DNA of 64,000 bases from Acinetobacter lwoffii (GCF_029024105.1 NZ_CP118963.1:372001-436000), one strand, 5' to 3'. Positions 12,775 to 20,661 are shown, counted from the stretch's first letter. The notes: generated by a model not told the origin, from the sequence alone. Translations and numbers: made by a program.

Positions 12775-13328
12775 CAACAACAGATACAACAGAGATTGTC
12801 ACACAGCCGAAGTTAGAAGAGCATGCACAGCCGAGTTTTAAGCGCTGGCTCAAGCATTTCTTTTATATGCCGGCGACCAAGCGTTTTTTCTCCAAGCAGG
12901 ATCAACATGCAATTGCACTAGCTGTTGAAGAAGCAGAGCATGGTCATGTCGGAGAAATTCAGGTCGTAATCGAGGGATGCTTATCTGCACGATCAGCCTA
13001 TTATCAGGATACTTTGTGTAGAGCTCGACAACTCTTTGCCGAGCTCGGTGTCTGGGATACTGAATATAACAGCGGGGTACTGCTCTATTTGAACCTCTGC
13101 GAGCATAAGGTTGAGATTGTGATTGATCGAGGAATTAAAGATGCAACGACCCAGCAAGTTTGGGATGAAATCTGCCAAAATATTATTCAACATCTCGCTC
13201 AGCAGAAGTTTAAAGAAGGTGTAATTGAAGGGATTAAGCAGATTGGACAGGTCTTAGATCAGTACTATGATCGTAAAATAGATGATTTAGAAAATGAATT
13301 AGGGAATAAACCCATTGTATTAGGGTGA
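12768..13328 (+). CDS. Second TPM-domain protein, soluble form
   Basis: 186 aa with no signal peptide or membrane helix apparent. A TPM-type domain covers about 45-165: FFSKQDQHAIALAVEEAEHG, GEIQVVIEG, LYLNLCEHKVEIVIDRGIKD. It overlaps the preceding gene and closes the lemA operon. TPM proteins often come as a secreted/cytoplasmic pair beside LemA; the function is not firmly known. Confidence 0.88.
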   Translation: MVTTTDTTEIVTQPKLEEHAQPSFKRWLKHFFYMPATKRFFSKQDQHAIALAVEEAEHGHVGEIQVVIEGCLSARSAYYQDTLCRARQLFAELGVWDTEYNSGVLLYLNLCEHKVEIVIDRGIKDATTQQVWDEICQNIIQHLAQQKFKEGVIEGIKQIGQVLDQYYDRKIDDLENELGNKPIVLG

Positions 13329-13330
13329 AC

Positions 13331-13369
13331 TGTGTAACTAACTGACAATTTTTGTCAGTTAGTTACACA
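13331..13369. repeat. Perfect 18-bp inverted repeat after the lemA operon
   Basis: Arms 13331-13348 and 13352-13369 are perfectly complementary around a 3-base TTT loop, beginning two bases after the preceding stop codon. There is no U-tract on either strand, so it is not a textbook intrinsic terminator. It may stabilise the transcript 3' end or limit read-through into pilA. Confidence 0.8.
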
Positions 13370-13449
13370 AAAGAAAACATAATAATTACAAAAATAAAAA
13401 TATTTTTTTAAAGTACTGTTTTTTATTCTAAAATTATTATAATAAAACT

Positions 13450-13465
13450 TGGCATACTTAGTGCT
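13450..13465 (+). promoter_or_regulatory. Sigma-54 promoter of pilA
   Basis: TGGCATACTTAGTGCT has the invariant GG (13451-13452) and GC (13463-13464) ten bases apart, with a good TGGCA -24 block and GTGCT in place of TTGCT. The predicted start near 13476 leaves a 60-base leader with GGAG before the ATG at 13539. RpoN with the PilR activator is the known route of pilA transcription in Pseudomonas and its relatives. Confidence 0.8.
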
Positions 13466-13538
13466 AAATATAAAATTAAGCTAAATGAGCTTTTTCCTTA
13501 GGCTTATAAATAAACAATAAACATTTGTGGAGAATGTT

Positions 13539-14096
13539 ATGAAATCAGTTCAAAAGGGTTTCACCCTGATCGAATTAATGATCGTTGTTGCGATTATTGG
13601 TATTCTTGCTGCGGTTGCTCTTCCTGCTTATCAAGACTATACAGTTCGCGCCAAAGTATCTGAAGGTATTTTAGCTGCCTCTTCTTGTCGTTCAGCAGTA
13701 ACTGAAGCAGTTGATTCAGGTACTATTCCAGCTACAGGTCAAAAATGGGGCTGTGAACAAGGTGAAGCTGGTACAGATAAGACAAAAGCAGCAACTAAAT
13801 ATGTTCAACAAGTAGCAGTTTCAAATTCTGGTACCTCTGTAGGACAAATCCGCGTAACATTAACAAATGATACTTCATTGAAAAGTGCAGCAGGTTTAAA
13901 TATCTATATGACACCTACAACTGATGTTGATGGTAACGTTGCATTAAATTTAACTACTGTTTCAGGTGTAACTACTGATACAGCTACAACAGCTTTAATT
14001 AAGTCTTGGTCTTGTGGTTTAGTGAGTGGCGATGCTGATAAACAGAAATATTTGCCAGCTACTTGCCGTAAAGTACAAACTGCAGGTACTTTCTAA
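13539..14096 (+). CDS. pilA: Type IV major pilin PilA/ComP-like
   Basis: 185-residue prepilin, the fibre subunit for twitching and DNA uptake. The leader MKSVQKG is cut by PilD before Phe; the mature N-terminus [18 protein letters not shown] carries the essential Glu5. Four cysteines occur in the globular part (SSCRS, WGCEQ, WSCGL, ATCRK), able to form two disulfides. The protein ends QTAGTF, so it lacks the C-terminal serine glycosylated in TfpO-type systems; an internal site would be needed for any glycan. I chose the ATG preceded by GGAG over the in-frame GTG at 13527. A terminator separates it from the glycosylation genes. Confidence 0.95.
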   Translation: MKSVQKGFTLIELMIVVAIIGILAAVALPAYQDYTVRAKVSEGILAASSCRSAVTEAVDSGTIPATGQKWGCEQGEAGTDKTKAATKYVQQVAVSNSGTSVGQIRVTLTNDTSLKSAAGLNIYMTPTTDVDGNVALNLTTVSGVTTDTATTALIKSWSCGLVSGDADKQKYLPATCRKVQTAGTF

Positions 14097-14111
14097 GAGT
14101 TTGAAAGTAGT

Positions 14112-14138
14112 AAAAGCTGACTTCGGTCAGCTTTTTTT
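14112..14138 (+). terminator. Terminator of pilA
   Basis: AAAAGCTGAC-TTCG-GTCAGCTTTTTTT hairpin with a UUCG tetraloop, 15 bases after the pilA stop. It allows a high-level monocistronic pilA message, with partial read-through into the downstream ligase. Confidence 0.95.
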
Positions 14139-14153
14139 ACAAATGAAATTAAT

Positions 14154-15812
14154 ATGAAAATTATAATTTTTACGATTTTTCTTTGTTTTGCCTTATCTTA
14201 TTTCATAGGCTTATCAGCACTCCCATGGACATCATCCTCGCAAGATTTTTTATGGTTTTTGGGTTTAATTTTATGTTTTTTTTTGTTTTATAAAAAAGAA
14301 GTTAAACTACCCAAAATTATTATTCCTCTTCTTTATATTTGTTTAATTCCTTTTATCCAATTTATATTTGGCCAGGTCTATTATTTTTCTACGGCTTTTT
14401 TTAGTTTTTGTTTTGTTTTTGGTTTTTTAGCGTCTCTTTTTTATGGTTATAACAGTCATCAGTTAGCAGATCGAAATAAAATTATTCAATATATTGCATA
14501 TTTTTTTACGATTATTGGTTTGATTAGTAGTTTATTCGCCATTGCGCAATGGCTTCAAATCTCTCATCCTTATATCTTAAATTTAAGTCATAATCGGCCT
14601 TATGCAAACTTAGGGCAACCCAATCATTTAGCAACACTTTTAATGATGAGTATTTGCAGTGTGGTGTTTTTATATGAGCGGCATGAATATAAATGGTTCT
14701 TATGTGTGCTATTACTTGTTTTAGAAATTCATGCTCTTAGCCTGACGCAGTCTAGAACGACATGGATTGTTATGATTGTCTTACTAGTTGTATATGTGTT
14801 AAAAAAAATAAATTTTCAAAGAACATCAACAGGAAAAATCATATTTTTATCGCTCGCATTGTATGTGTTTCTTTTTATTTTTAATGCTGAAATTGCTGAA
14901 TACTTAAAATTAGTTGCACCGATTCCTTTAGAAGATCGTATCAATAGTGGTTTTGCTCGTATTGAAATGTGGAAGCATATGATCTATGCCATCCAACAGC
15001 AACCTTGGTCGGGTTACGGTTGGTATCAAACTTCGATTGCTCAATTCGAGGGTGCACTTTTATTTCAAAATGAAGGCAATCTCTCAAGTGCACACAATAT
15101 TATGATTGATTTAATACTATGGGTAGGCATTCCATTTGGTATTCTTTTGATTTTTTATAGTTTGTACTTAATCAAGGTGATTATTTGTAATATTAAAACA
15201 ACAGATGAACTTTATGTATTTATAATGATGCTATGTATATTGGTGCATGCTCAGCTTGAATATCCACTATATTATAGCTATTTCTTATTCCCTTTGGGGT
15301 TCTTTGTTGGAGTATTATTGATAAATTGCAATGTCAATACAATCTCAATCAATGAAAAATTAAAGCAAGTAACTTTTTTATTTTCAATTATATTTTACGC
15401 TTTAATATTTCAACAATATGATCAATGGTTGACGAATCTGGGCTATGCATCAGGTATGGAAAATACAGGTCAATCACAAAATAAGCAATCAGTCATTTTT
15501 TCACAGTTTGCAGATCGAGCTGAGTTTATTGTTGCAAAAGTGGATAAACAGTATGCTGAAGACAAATTAGATTCATTTGAGCACTATGTAGTTAGTCAAC
15601 CAAGCTACTATAATTTATTTAAAATGGCACAAATATTTTACTTTAATCAAGATTGGGTGAAAGCAAATTATTATTTTGAAGTATCGAATGCACTATATAA
15701 TAAAAAGGCTTTATTCAAAGATTTATCAAAAATCGATACACACCAAAGTAATAATATTGCATCGCTATTTTTAAAAAAGCATGATGATCTATCAGCCCCA
15801 AACATGAAGTAA
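14154..15812 (+). CDS. O-antigen ligase/PglL-type pilin O-oligosaccharyltransferase, AT-rich copy
   Basis: 552 aa polytopic protein with about ten to twelve membrane helices. It carries the Wzy_C/PglL hallmarks: NLGQPNHLATL, LTQSRTTW, GYGWYQTS in the large periplasmic loop and SAHNIMIDLILW, the region holding the catalytic His of this family. It likely moves a lipid-linked oligosaccharide to Ser/Thr of the pilin encoded just before it. Two sampled 60-base blocks contain only 11 and 13 G+C, far below its neighbours, a sign of horizontal exchange together with pilA. The downstream tfpZ-like ATG lies 6 bases after its stop. Whether it is TfpO-like or ComP-specific cannot be told from sequence alone. 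Confidence 0.88.
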   Translation: MKIIIFTIFLCFALSYFIGLSALPWTSSSQDFLWFLGLILCFFLFYKKEVKLPKIIIPLLYICLIPFIQFIFGQVYYFSTAFFSFCFVFGFLASLFYGYNSHQLADRNKIIQYIAYFFTIIGLISSLFAIAQWLQISHPYILNLSHNRPYANLGQPNHLATLLMMSICSVVFLYERHEYKWFLCVLLLVLEIHALSLTQSRTTWIVMIVLLVVYVLKKINFQRTSTGKIIFLSLALYVFLFIFNAEIAEYLKLVAPIPLEDRINSGFARIEMWKHMIYAIQQQPWSGYGWYQTSIAQFEGALLFQNEGNLSSAHNIMIDLILWVGIPFGILLIFYSLYLIKVIICNIKTTDELYVFIMMLCILVHAQLEYPLYYSYFLFPLGFFVGVLLINCNVNTISINEKLKQVTFLFSIIFYALIFQQYDQWLTNLGYASGMENTGQSQNKQSVIFSQFADRAEFIVAKVDKQYAEDKLDSFEHYVVSQPSYYNLFKMAQIFYFNQDWVKANYYFEVSNALYNKKALFKDLSKIDTHQSNNIASLFLKKHDDLSAPNMK

Positions 15813-15818
15813 TTGGTT

Positions 15819-16550
15819 ATGACAAAGCGTATTCAGTTTTTTATCAAGCATCTAACGTTATCCTTTATCATTGCCCTAGTGGTGCTTGGGGTTGTTTTTT
15901 ACTGTTGGTACCCTACACCACTTGCAAAAGCTGTTGGTGTAACTTATATCATTTTAATGTTATTTGCTATTGATATTATTGTTGGACCTTTATTAGGTTT
16001 ATTGGTTTATAAAGAACATAAAAAAACCTTAAAATTTGATTTGACTGTCATTATTTTGATCCAGATTTCGGCTTTAATGTATGGTATTTATAGTTTGGAG
16101 CAGGGGCGACCAGCTTGGATTGTTTATAATGTAGACCGTTTTGAGCTTGTGCGTAAAAATGAAATCATCAATGAACATATTGAAAAGGCACAGCCACAGT
16201 ACAAACAGCCCTCATTATTAAAACCTCAATATGTGATGGTCGAGGTGGCTACAGATATTCAAAAGCGTCAAGCCGATTTATTTACGGAAGTGCTTGGAGG
16301 AGTGTCATTATCACAAATGCCAGATCGTTATATTGAATTTGATAATAAAGCACTTGTGCAAGGTAAAAATATTTTGAATATTAGAAAACTTTATGAGTAC
16401 AATGAGGCATTAAGTGTTCGTAAAATTTTAGACGACTCACCTACAGCAGTAGGATTTGTACCACTAAAGGCAAGTCAAATAGATATGACGGTACTGCTTG
16501 ATGCACAGGGTAAACCACTTGCAATCGTCGACCTTCGCCCGTGGAACTAA
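15819..16550 (+). CDS. tfpZ: TfpX/TfpZ-type pilin accessory protein
   Basis: 243 aa. Three or four N-terminal helices (FFIKHLTLSFIIALVVLGVV; GVTYIILMLFAIDIIVGPLL; DLTVIILIQISALMYGIYSL) precede a periplasmic domain ending TVLLDAQGKPLAIVDLRPWN. This is the TfpZ family, known beside pilA in Pseudomonas pilin groups, where it affects surface piliation. The frame is open from a TTG at 15813, but ATG 15819 is the natural start. It is likely cotranscribed with the preceding ligase and ends at a terminator. I name it from family resemblance; no function is shown by the sequence. Confidence 0.85.
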   Translation: MTKRIQFFIKHLTLSFIIALVVLGVVFYCWYPTPLAKAVGVTYIILMLFAIDIIVGPLLGLLVYKEHKKTLKFDLTVIILIQISALMYGIYSLEQGRPAWIVYNVDRFELVRKNEIINEHIEKAQPQYKQPSLLKPQYVMVEVATDIQKRQADLFTEVLGGVSLSQMPDRYIEFDNKALVQGKNILNIRKLYEYNEALSVRKILDDSPTAVGFVPLKASQIDMTVLLDAQGKPLAIVDLRPWN

Positions 16551-16570
16551 CTTGTATTTGAAAGATCAAA

Positions 16571-16606
16571 ACAAAAAGCAGATTCCCCTTTAATCTGCTT
16601 TTTGTT
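16571..16606 (+). terminator. Terminator after tfpZ
   Basis: AAAAAGCAGATT / AATCTGCTTTTT arms around a CCCCTTT loop. It separates the AT-rich pilA-ligase-tfpZ cassette from the second ligase. Confidence 0.92.
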
Positions 16607-16641
16607 TATCATGTGCCAAACTTCTACCGCTTGATATTTCC

Positions 16642-18276
16642 ATGAAATTTATGCTCGCTCTAATAGCAGCAATCCTCATTTCCCTTGCATGGCTCATGCC
16701 CATTCATTATCGGCCTTGGGTGACATATACGGGTGAGCTATATGCCTTTTTTGCACTATTTGCTTTAGCTGCAATTTGCCTCAAAGAAAAACTCAAAATT
16801 CCAGCTCTCAGTCTGCCATTATTGCTACTCGCCTGTGTACCACTGATACATTTTCTGACAGGACAGGTATTTTTCTTTAGCACTGCCATGATGGGCTTTA
16901 TTTTTGTTTTTAGCTTTTGGCTGGCAAGTGTACTTGGCTATAATTTTTCTAGAGGAAACAATAGCCGAGAAGAAACCTTTACCCATTTAAGCTATGTATT
17001 CTTGGTGTCAGGCACCATTACAGGCTTAATTGCTCTATGTCAGTGGATAAATCTGGATTCAGTCTTGGTAGGCATGGTGAATATCAGTGGTACTCAACGT
17101 CCCTATGCCAATTTTGCCCAGCCAAATAATATGGCGACGTTTTTACTTATGTCGCTGATGAGTTGCCTATATCTTTATGAAAAGAAAAAGATTCAAACAA
17201 AGTGGTTAATGACTTGCGCATTATCGATCATTATGGGCATCGCGCTTAGCCAATCCCGTACCTCGTGGGTAGCTGCCATAGCCATCATGATTTATCTTGC
17301 CATTTATCAATATAAAGGCATTATTCGCCTGAAATGGTATTACAGCATCGCTTGGTTCATTTTCTTTATTGCATGTATTGTGGCCTTTCCTTTACTCAGT
17401 CAGTTGGCTGCACAGGCGATGAATACGGACATCGTACAAAGCAGGGATGTGGTATCTCGTGCTACCGGAGATATGTCACGACTCGCCATCTGGCAGCAGA
17501 TGCTGGCCGCAATTCAGGCGCAGCCATGGTTTGGCTATGGCTGGTATCAGACCAGTGTGGCTTTTGTCTCGATCAGCGATACCATACAAGGCCCAGTTTG
17601 GATTCGAAGTGCGCATAATTTTATTCTGGACTTTTTGCTCTGGAATGGACTGATCATCGGTCTGCCTTTCTTGGCCTACTTTGGTTATTTGGGCTATCAG
17701 TTGCAACGCTGGGTCAATACGCCAGAGTCTGTCATTGGAATTTTGATGATTGGAGCATTTGTCACACATGCCATGTTTGAGTTTCCACAGCATTATGCCT
17801 ATTTCCTGCTGCCAGTCGGTTTTATTCTGGGTACGGTTCTGGCACAAAATCCAAAAATTAAAACAGTGGTTATGCCATCAATCGGCATGCAATTCACTTT
17901 TGCTGTTGGGTTACTTCTATTGATTGTGATTTATCGGGATTATGACGTTGCAGTACCAAAACTCGGACAAAGTATTCGTTATGAAAAGCAGCAGGAAAAA
18001 ATCACCAATGAAAAACCGATCTATCTGCTGACCGAGTTTAATCATCGCATTGGCTGGATTCGTTTAAATCCTTATAGCAAAGCGTCTGTTGAACAGATTC
18101 AGGAAGGTGAACAAATGGTCTTGAGCTATCCAACCAAATATAACCTGATCAAATATGCCAAACTCTTAGCTTTTAATGGCTACGAGGCTGAGGCCAAGCA
18201 TCAGCTGCAACGCTTAAAGACCATTCAGAAAACTGAAATGAGTTATGAGGAATTAACGCAGGATATGTCTCGCTAA
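16642..18276 (+). CDS. pglL: PglL-type O-oligosaccharyltransferase, second copy
   Basis: 544 aa multi-spanning membrane enzyme paralogous to the ligase at 14154: matching motifs NFAQPNNMATF, LSQSRTSW, GYGWYQTS and SAHNFILDFLLWNG in the same order. In Acinetobacter one of two such ligases serves the pilin and the other (PglL) O-glycosylates many envelope proteins. Normal base composition here (26 and 32 G+C in two sampled 60-base blocks) suggests this is the resident general PglL, but the division of labour is inference. No clear ribosome-binding site precedes the ATG. Confidence 0.85.
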   Translation: MKFMLALIAAILISLAWLMPIHYRPWVTYTGELYAFFALFALAAICLKEKLKIPALSLPLLLLACVPLIHFLTGQVFFFSTAMMGFIFVFSFWLASVLGYNFSRGNNSREETFTHLSYVFLVSGTITGLIALCQWINLDSVLVGMVNISGTQRPYANFAQPNNMATFLLMSLMSCLYLYEKKKIQTKWLMTCALSIIMGIALSQSRTSWVAAIAIMIYLAIYQYKGIIRLKWYYSIAWFIFFIACIVAFPLLSQLAAQAMNTDIVQSRDVVSRATGDMSRLAIWQQMLAAIQAQPWFGYGWYQTSVAFVSISDTIQGPVWIRSAHNFILDFLLWNGLIIGLPFLAYFGYLGYQLQRWVNTPESVIGILMIGAFVTHAMFEFPQHYAYFLLPVGFILGTVLAQNPKIKTVVMPSIGMQFTFAVGLLLLIVIYRDYDVAVPKLGQSIRYEKQQEKITNEKPIYLLTEFNHRIGWIRLNPYSKASVEQIQEGEQMVLSYPTKYNLIKYAKLLAFNGYEAEAKHQLQRLKTIQKTEMSYEELTQDMSR

Positions 18277-18280
18277 ATAC

Positions 18281-18308
18281 AAAAAAAGCCAGCAGATGCT
18301 GGCTTTTT
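18281..18308. terminator. Bidirectional terminator between pglL and bfr
   Basis: A7-GCCAGC-AGAT-GCTGGC-TTTTT hairpin between two convergent genes. The A-run supplies the U-tract for the minus strand. Confidence 0.92.
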
Positions 18309-18326
18309 CTTGGCTTAATTTTAAGT

Positions 18327-18791
18327 TTAGAGCTGACTTTGAATATAGTTTTCAATGCCAATGCTTTCGATCAAATCAATTTGTGTTGTGGTCCAGTCCA
18401 GATAGTTTTCTTCTTTCTCTAGGATTTCCTGAACCAGATCACGCGTCACATAATCCATTTGGGTTTCAGCCAATGCCACTGCTTTCTGGATGGCTTCAAT
18501 ATTCTCTTTGACTTTGCGTACATCACAATGCAGCACTTCTTGAGTATACTGACCAATATACAGTTTGCCCAGATTTTGTAAATTCGGCAGACCTTCCAAA
18601 AATAAAATACGTTCAATAATTTTATCGGCATGTTTCATCTGAACAATGGATTCTTTATATTCTGCCGAGCCCAGTTTCTCAATGCCCCAGTCATTAAACA
18701 TGCGCGAATGCAGGAAATACTGGTTAATGGCAGTTAAGTGGTGATACAACACCTGATTGAGCTGATTAATCACATCACGATTGCCTTTCAT
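18327..18791 (-). CDS. bfr: Bacterioferritin, heme type with degenerate ferroxidase site
   Basis: 154-residue four-helix bundle that aligns without gaps to E. coli Bfr (MKGNRDVINQLN, AINQYFLHSRMF, MKHAD, ERILFLEGLPNLQ). Met52, the heme axial ligand, is kept. Of the dinuclear ferroxidase ligands only His54 and Glu127 remain: position 18 is His, 51 Gln, 94 Val and 130 Tyr, where catalytic subunits have Glu, Glu, Glu and His. It therefore resembles the non-catalytic, heme-binding subunit of two-subunit bacterioferritins, which would co-assemble with a catalytic subunit encoded elsewhere. GGAG lies seven bases upstream of the ATG. The partner bfd is on the same strand but separated from it by a TnpB element. 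Confidence 0.93.
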   Translation of the reverse strand: MKGNRDVINQLNQVLYHHLTAINQYFLHSRMFNDWGIEKLGSAEYKESIVQMKHADKIIERILFLEGLPNLQNLGKLYIGQYTQEVLHCDVRKVKENIEAIQKAVALAETQMDYVTRDLVQEILEKEENYLDWTTTQIDLIESIGIENYIQSQL

Positions 18792-18924
18792 CGCATAACT
18801 CCATTTGGACCTGTTTTATCTTTCTAAGAAAGCGCTCTAATCCTGATAGTAAAGCAAGTCAGGGGCAAATGGCGAGTAATTTATCAAATCAAACGTAAAA
18901 CCTCGTTTTCAAGGCAGGGATATA

Positions 18925-20101
18925 AATGAGTGACCTAAGCCATACGACATGAAATGTCGTTTCAAATTAACATTTTTAACTTTGGATATTCTATTGGTTA
19001 TTTTCATTGATAAAATAATCGCATGAAAACACTTAAATTACGCATTAAAGATAAACATTCCAAGATATTAGAGCAATTAGCATCTGAAGTGAATTTCGTC
19101 TGGAATTATGTCAATGATTTAAGCTTTAAACACCTTAAAAGAAAAGGTGAATTTCTCAGTGCTTACGATATTGCTGAATATACGAAAGGTACATCTAGGC
19201 TTTGTGGGTTACATAGTCAAACCATTCAGGCTGTTACCGAAGAATTAGTCATACGCAGAAAGCAATTCAAGAAGACTAAACTAAAATGGCGGGTCAGTCA
19301 TAAGAAATCAGCCAGAAGATCACTAGGTTGGATACCCTTTAAGAAAGTAGCAATCAAGTATGCTGATGGCCATATCCAGTATGGCAAGCATCAGTTTAAA
19401 ATATGGGATAGCTATGGACTGTCAAATTACAGTATCAAGACTGGTTCGTTTGTCGAGGATGCGCGTGGCCGCTGGTATGTCTGCTTAGTTGTGAATAGCT
19501 CTAAAATTGAGAAATCGAGTGCGACTAATTTGATTGGGATTGATCTGGGCTTAAAGGATATAGCCACTTGTTCGGATGGTACGATAATTTCAAATCCCAA
19601 GTTCTACCGTCAATATGAACAGAAATTAGGGATTGCTCAACGAGCGAAAAATAGAAAACGGGTCCGTGCATTACACGCCAAGATTGCAAACTGTCGTAAA
19701 GACCATTTGCACAAAGCAAGTACGATGCTTATAAAGAAAAATGCACTAATTGTTGTAGGCGATCTGAGTGCGAAAAAACTGGTGAAAACCAAGATGGCGA
19801 AGTCTGTTCTGGATACCGGATTTTCAGCATTCAAGACCATGCTCAAGTATAAATGCGAGAACGCAGGAGTATGGTTTGAAGAAGTTAGTGAAAGTTTCAC
19901 AACCCAAATGTGTTCGTGCTGTGGCGAGGTCACTGCAAGCAGTCCGAAAGGTAGAACAGATTTGCGAATAAGAGTATGGGAATGTGAAAACTGTTCAAGT
20001 GTTCTGGATCGGGACTTGAATAGTGCTAAGAACATACTTGCGCTTGGGCATAAGCGTCTCGCAGGAGGAATCAGCTCTATTTAAAGAGGTGAGGATGTCA
20101 A
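18925..20101 (+). mobile_element. IS200/IS605-type element with tnpB only (ends approximate)
   Basis: A TnpB gene without a transposase gene, lying between bfd and bfr. On the left, 18944-18960 (ACGACAT-GAA-ATGTCGT) is a perfect small hairpin of the kind found near the left end of these elements. On the right, small hairpin-forming stretches span the tnpB 3' end, where the guide RNA scaffold of TnpB elements is normally encoded, and a TCAA at 20098-20101 could be the right cleavage site. The boundaries are guesses; no terminal inverted repeats are expected in this family. Confidence 0.55.
19023..20084 (+). CDS. tnpB: TnpB-type RNA-guided nuclease, RuvC-II Glu replaced
   Basis: 353 aa. TnpB proteins are RNA-guided DNA nucleases encoded by IS200/IS605 and IS607 elements and are ancestors of Cas12. 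Visible are a helical N-terminal half, RuvC-I with Asp174 (IGIDLGLKD), a C-terminal zinc ribbon (CSCCG ... CENC) and RuvC-III (LDRDLNSAKNIL, Asp329/Asp331). The RuvC-II strand reads LIVVGDLS, with Gly246 where canonical TnpB has the catalytic Glu (I-E-D-L). A nearby acidic cluster WFEEVSE before the zinc ribbon may supply the residue, as in TnpB groups with a relocated acid, or the enzyme may be inactive. No TnpA is present. No ribosome-binding site is obvious. Confidence 0.9.
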   Translation: MKTLKLRIKDKHSKILEQLASEVNFVWNYVNDLSFKHLKRKGEFLSAYDIAEYTKGTSRLCGLHSQTIQAVTEELVIRRKQFKKTKLKWRVSHKKSARRSLGWIPFKKVAIKYADGHIQYGKHQFKIWDSYGLSNYSIKTGSFVEDARGRWYVCLVVNSSKIEKSSATNLIGIDLGLKDIATCSDGTIISNPKFYRQYEQKLGIAQRAKNRKRVRALHAKIANCRKDHLHKASTMLIKKNALIVVGDLSAKKLVKTKMAKSVLDTGFSAFKTMLKYKCENAGVWFEEVSESFTTQMCSCCGEVTASSPKGRTDLRIRVWECENCSSVLDRDLNSAKNILALGHKRLAGGISSI

Positions 20102-20152
20102 GGAACAGCAAATGAAAATCGACATCGAATCCATTCAGACTCAGATGAATGG

Positions 20153-20183
20153 CAATAAAAACCCGCCAGAGTCAAAGGCGGGG
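20153..20183 (-). terminator. Terminator of bfd (minus strand)
   Basis: Read on the minus strand, CCCGCC-TTTGACTCT-GGCGGG followed by TTTTTATT, downstream of the bfd stop. It would end the bfd message before the TnpB element. Confidence 0.85.
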
Positions 20184-20246
20184 GAGGAGTAATGACCAAA
20201 GATCATTGTTTTTTCATTATGCTTATAGGGAGAAATCTTTTTAAAT

Positions 20247-20441
20247 TTATGCTGCAACTGCTAGCCGTGCTGCAATTTGTGAAACCTCATCACTGATGAT
20301 CATGCGGGCTTCTGGTGCACAGCGACCACAGCAAGTTCCCAAGTCCAACATATCGCGGACATCACGATAACTTTCAGCGCCATTTGCAATAGCATCTTTA
20401 ATGTCTTGATCTGTAATGCCGCGGCATAGACAAACGTACAT
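20247..20441 (-). CDS. bfd: Bacterioferritin-associated ferredoxin
   Basis: 64-residue [2Fe-2S] protein that reduces stored iron in bacterioferritin for release. The start MYVCLCRG and the later CCGRC give the expected C-x-C and C-x2-C cysteine pairs of the BFD-like fold. An ATG at 20450 is also in frame, but MYVCLC is the family start. A Fur box lies about 40 bases upstream, in keeping with induction during iron starvation. Confidence 0.95.
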   Translation of the reverse strand: MYVCLCRGITDQDIKDAIANGAESYRDVRDMLDLGTCCGRCAPEARMIISDEVSQIAARLAVAA

Positions 20442-20483
20442 AGGACACAACCACAGTGATTAAATAAGATAAGTAATATTATT

Positions 20484-20496
20484 GATAATTGTTATC
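20484..20496. promoter_or_regulatory. Fur box upstream of bfd
   Basis: GATAATTGTTATC is a near-perfect dyad (GATAA-TTG-TTATC) matching the core of the Fur consensus GATAATNATTATC, inside an AT-rich bfd promoter region. Iron-bound Fur would repress bfd. Confidence 0.8.
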
Positions 20497-20661
20497 GTTT
20501 GTCAATAAAAATCATTTGAAATAGCTTTTATCATGATTGATGATTTAGATAAAAAATCACCACCTGAGCGGAAATCCAAGTACTGCTCGGATTTCCACAC
20601 AAAAGCGATTCATGATTTAGAATGAGATATTGCAGGGTGGGGATTGAGTAATTTTTATAAC

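Noticed and set aside
18897..18960. CRISPR-like or tRNA-like signals near the TnpB element and elsewhere
   Set aside because: No direct repeat arrays with regular spacers and no T-loop/anticodon patterns were found anywhere in the window.
20112..20192. 26-codon plus-strand frame after tnpB
   Set aside because: It overlaps the bfd terminator hairpin, has no ribosome-binding site and no recognisable product.
20570..20596. GGAAATCC / GGATTTCC inverted repeat downstream of ridA
   Set aside because: 8-bp arms with no T-run; could be a weak terminator but support is too thin.
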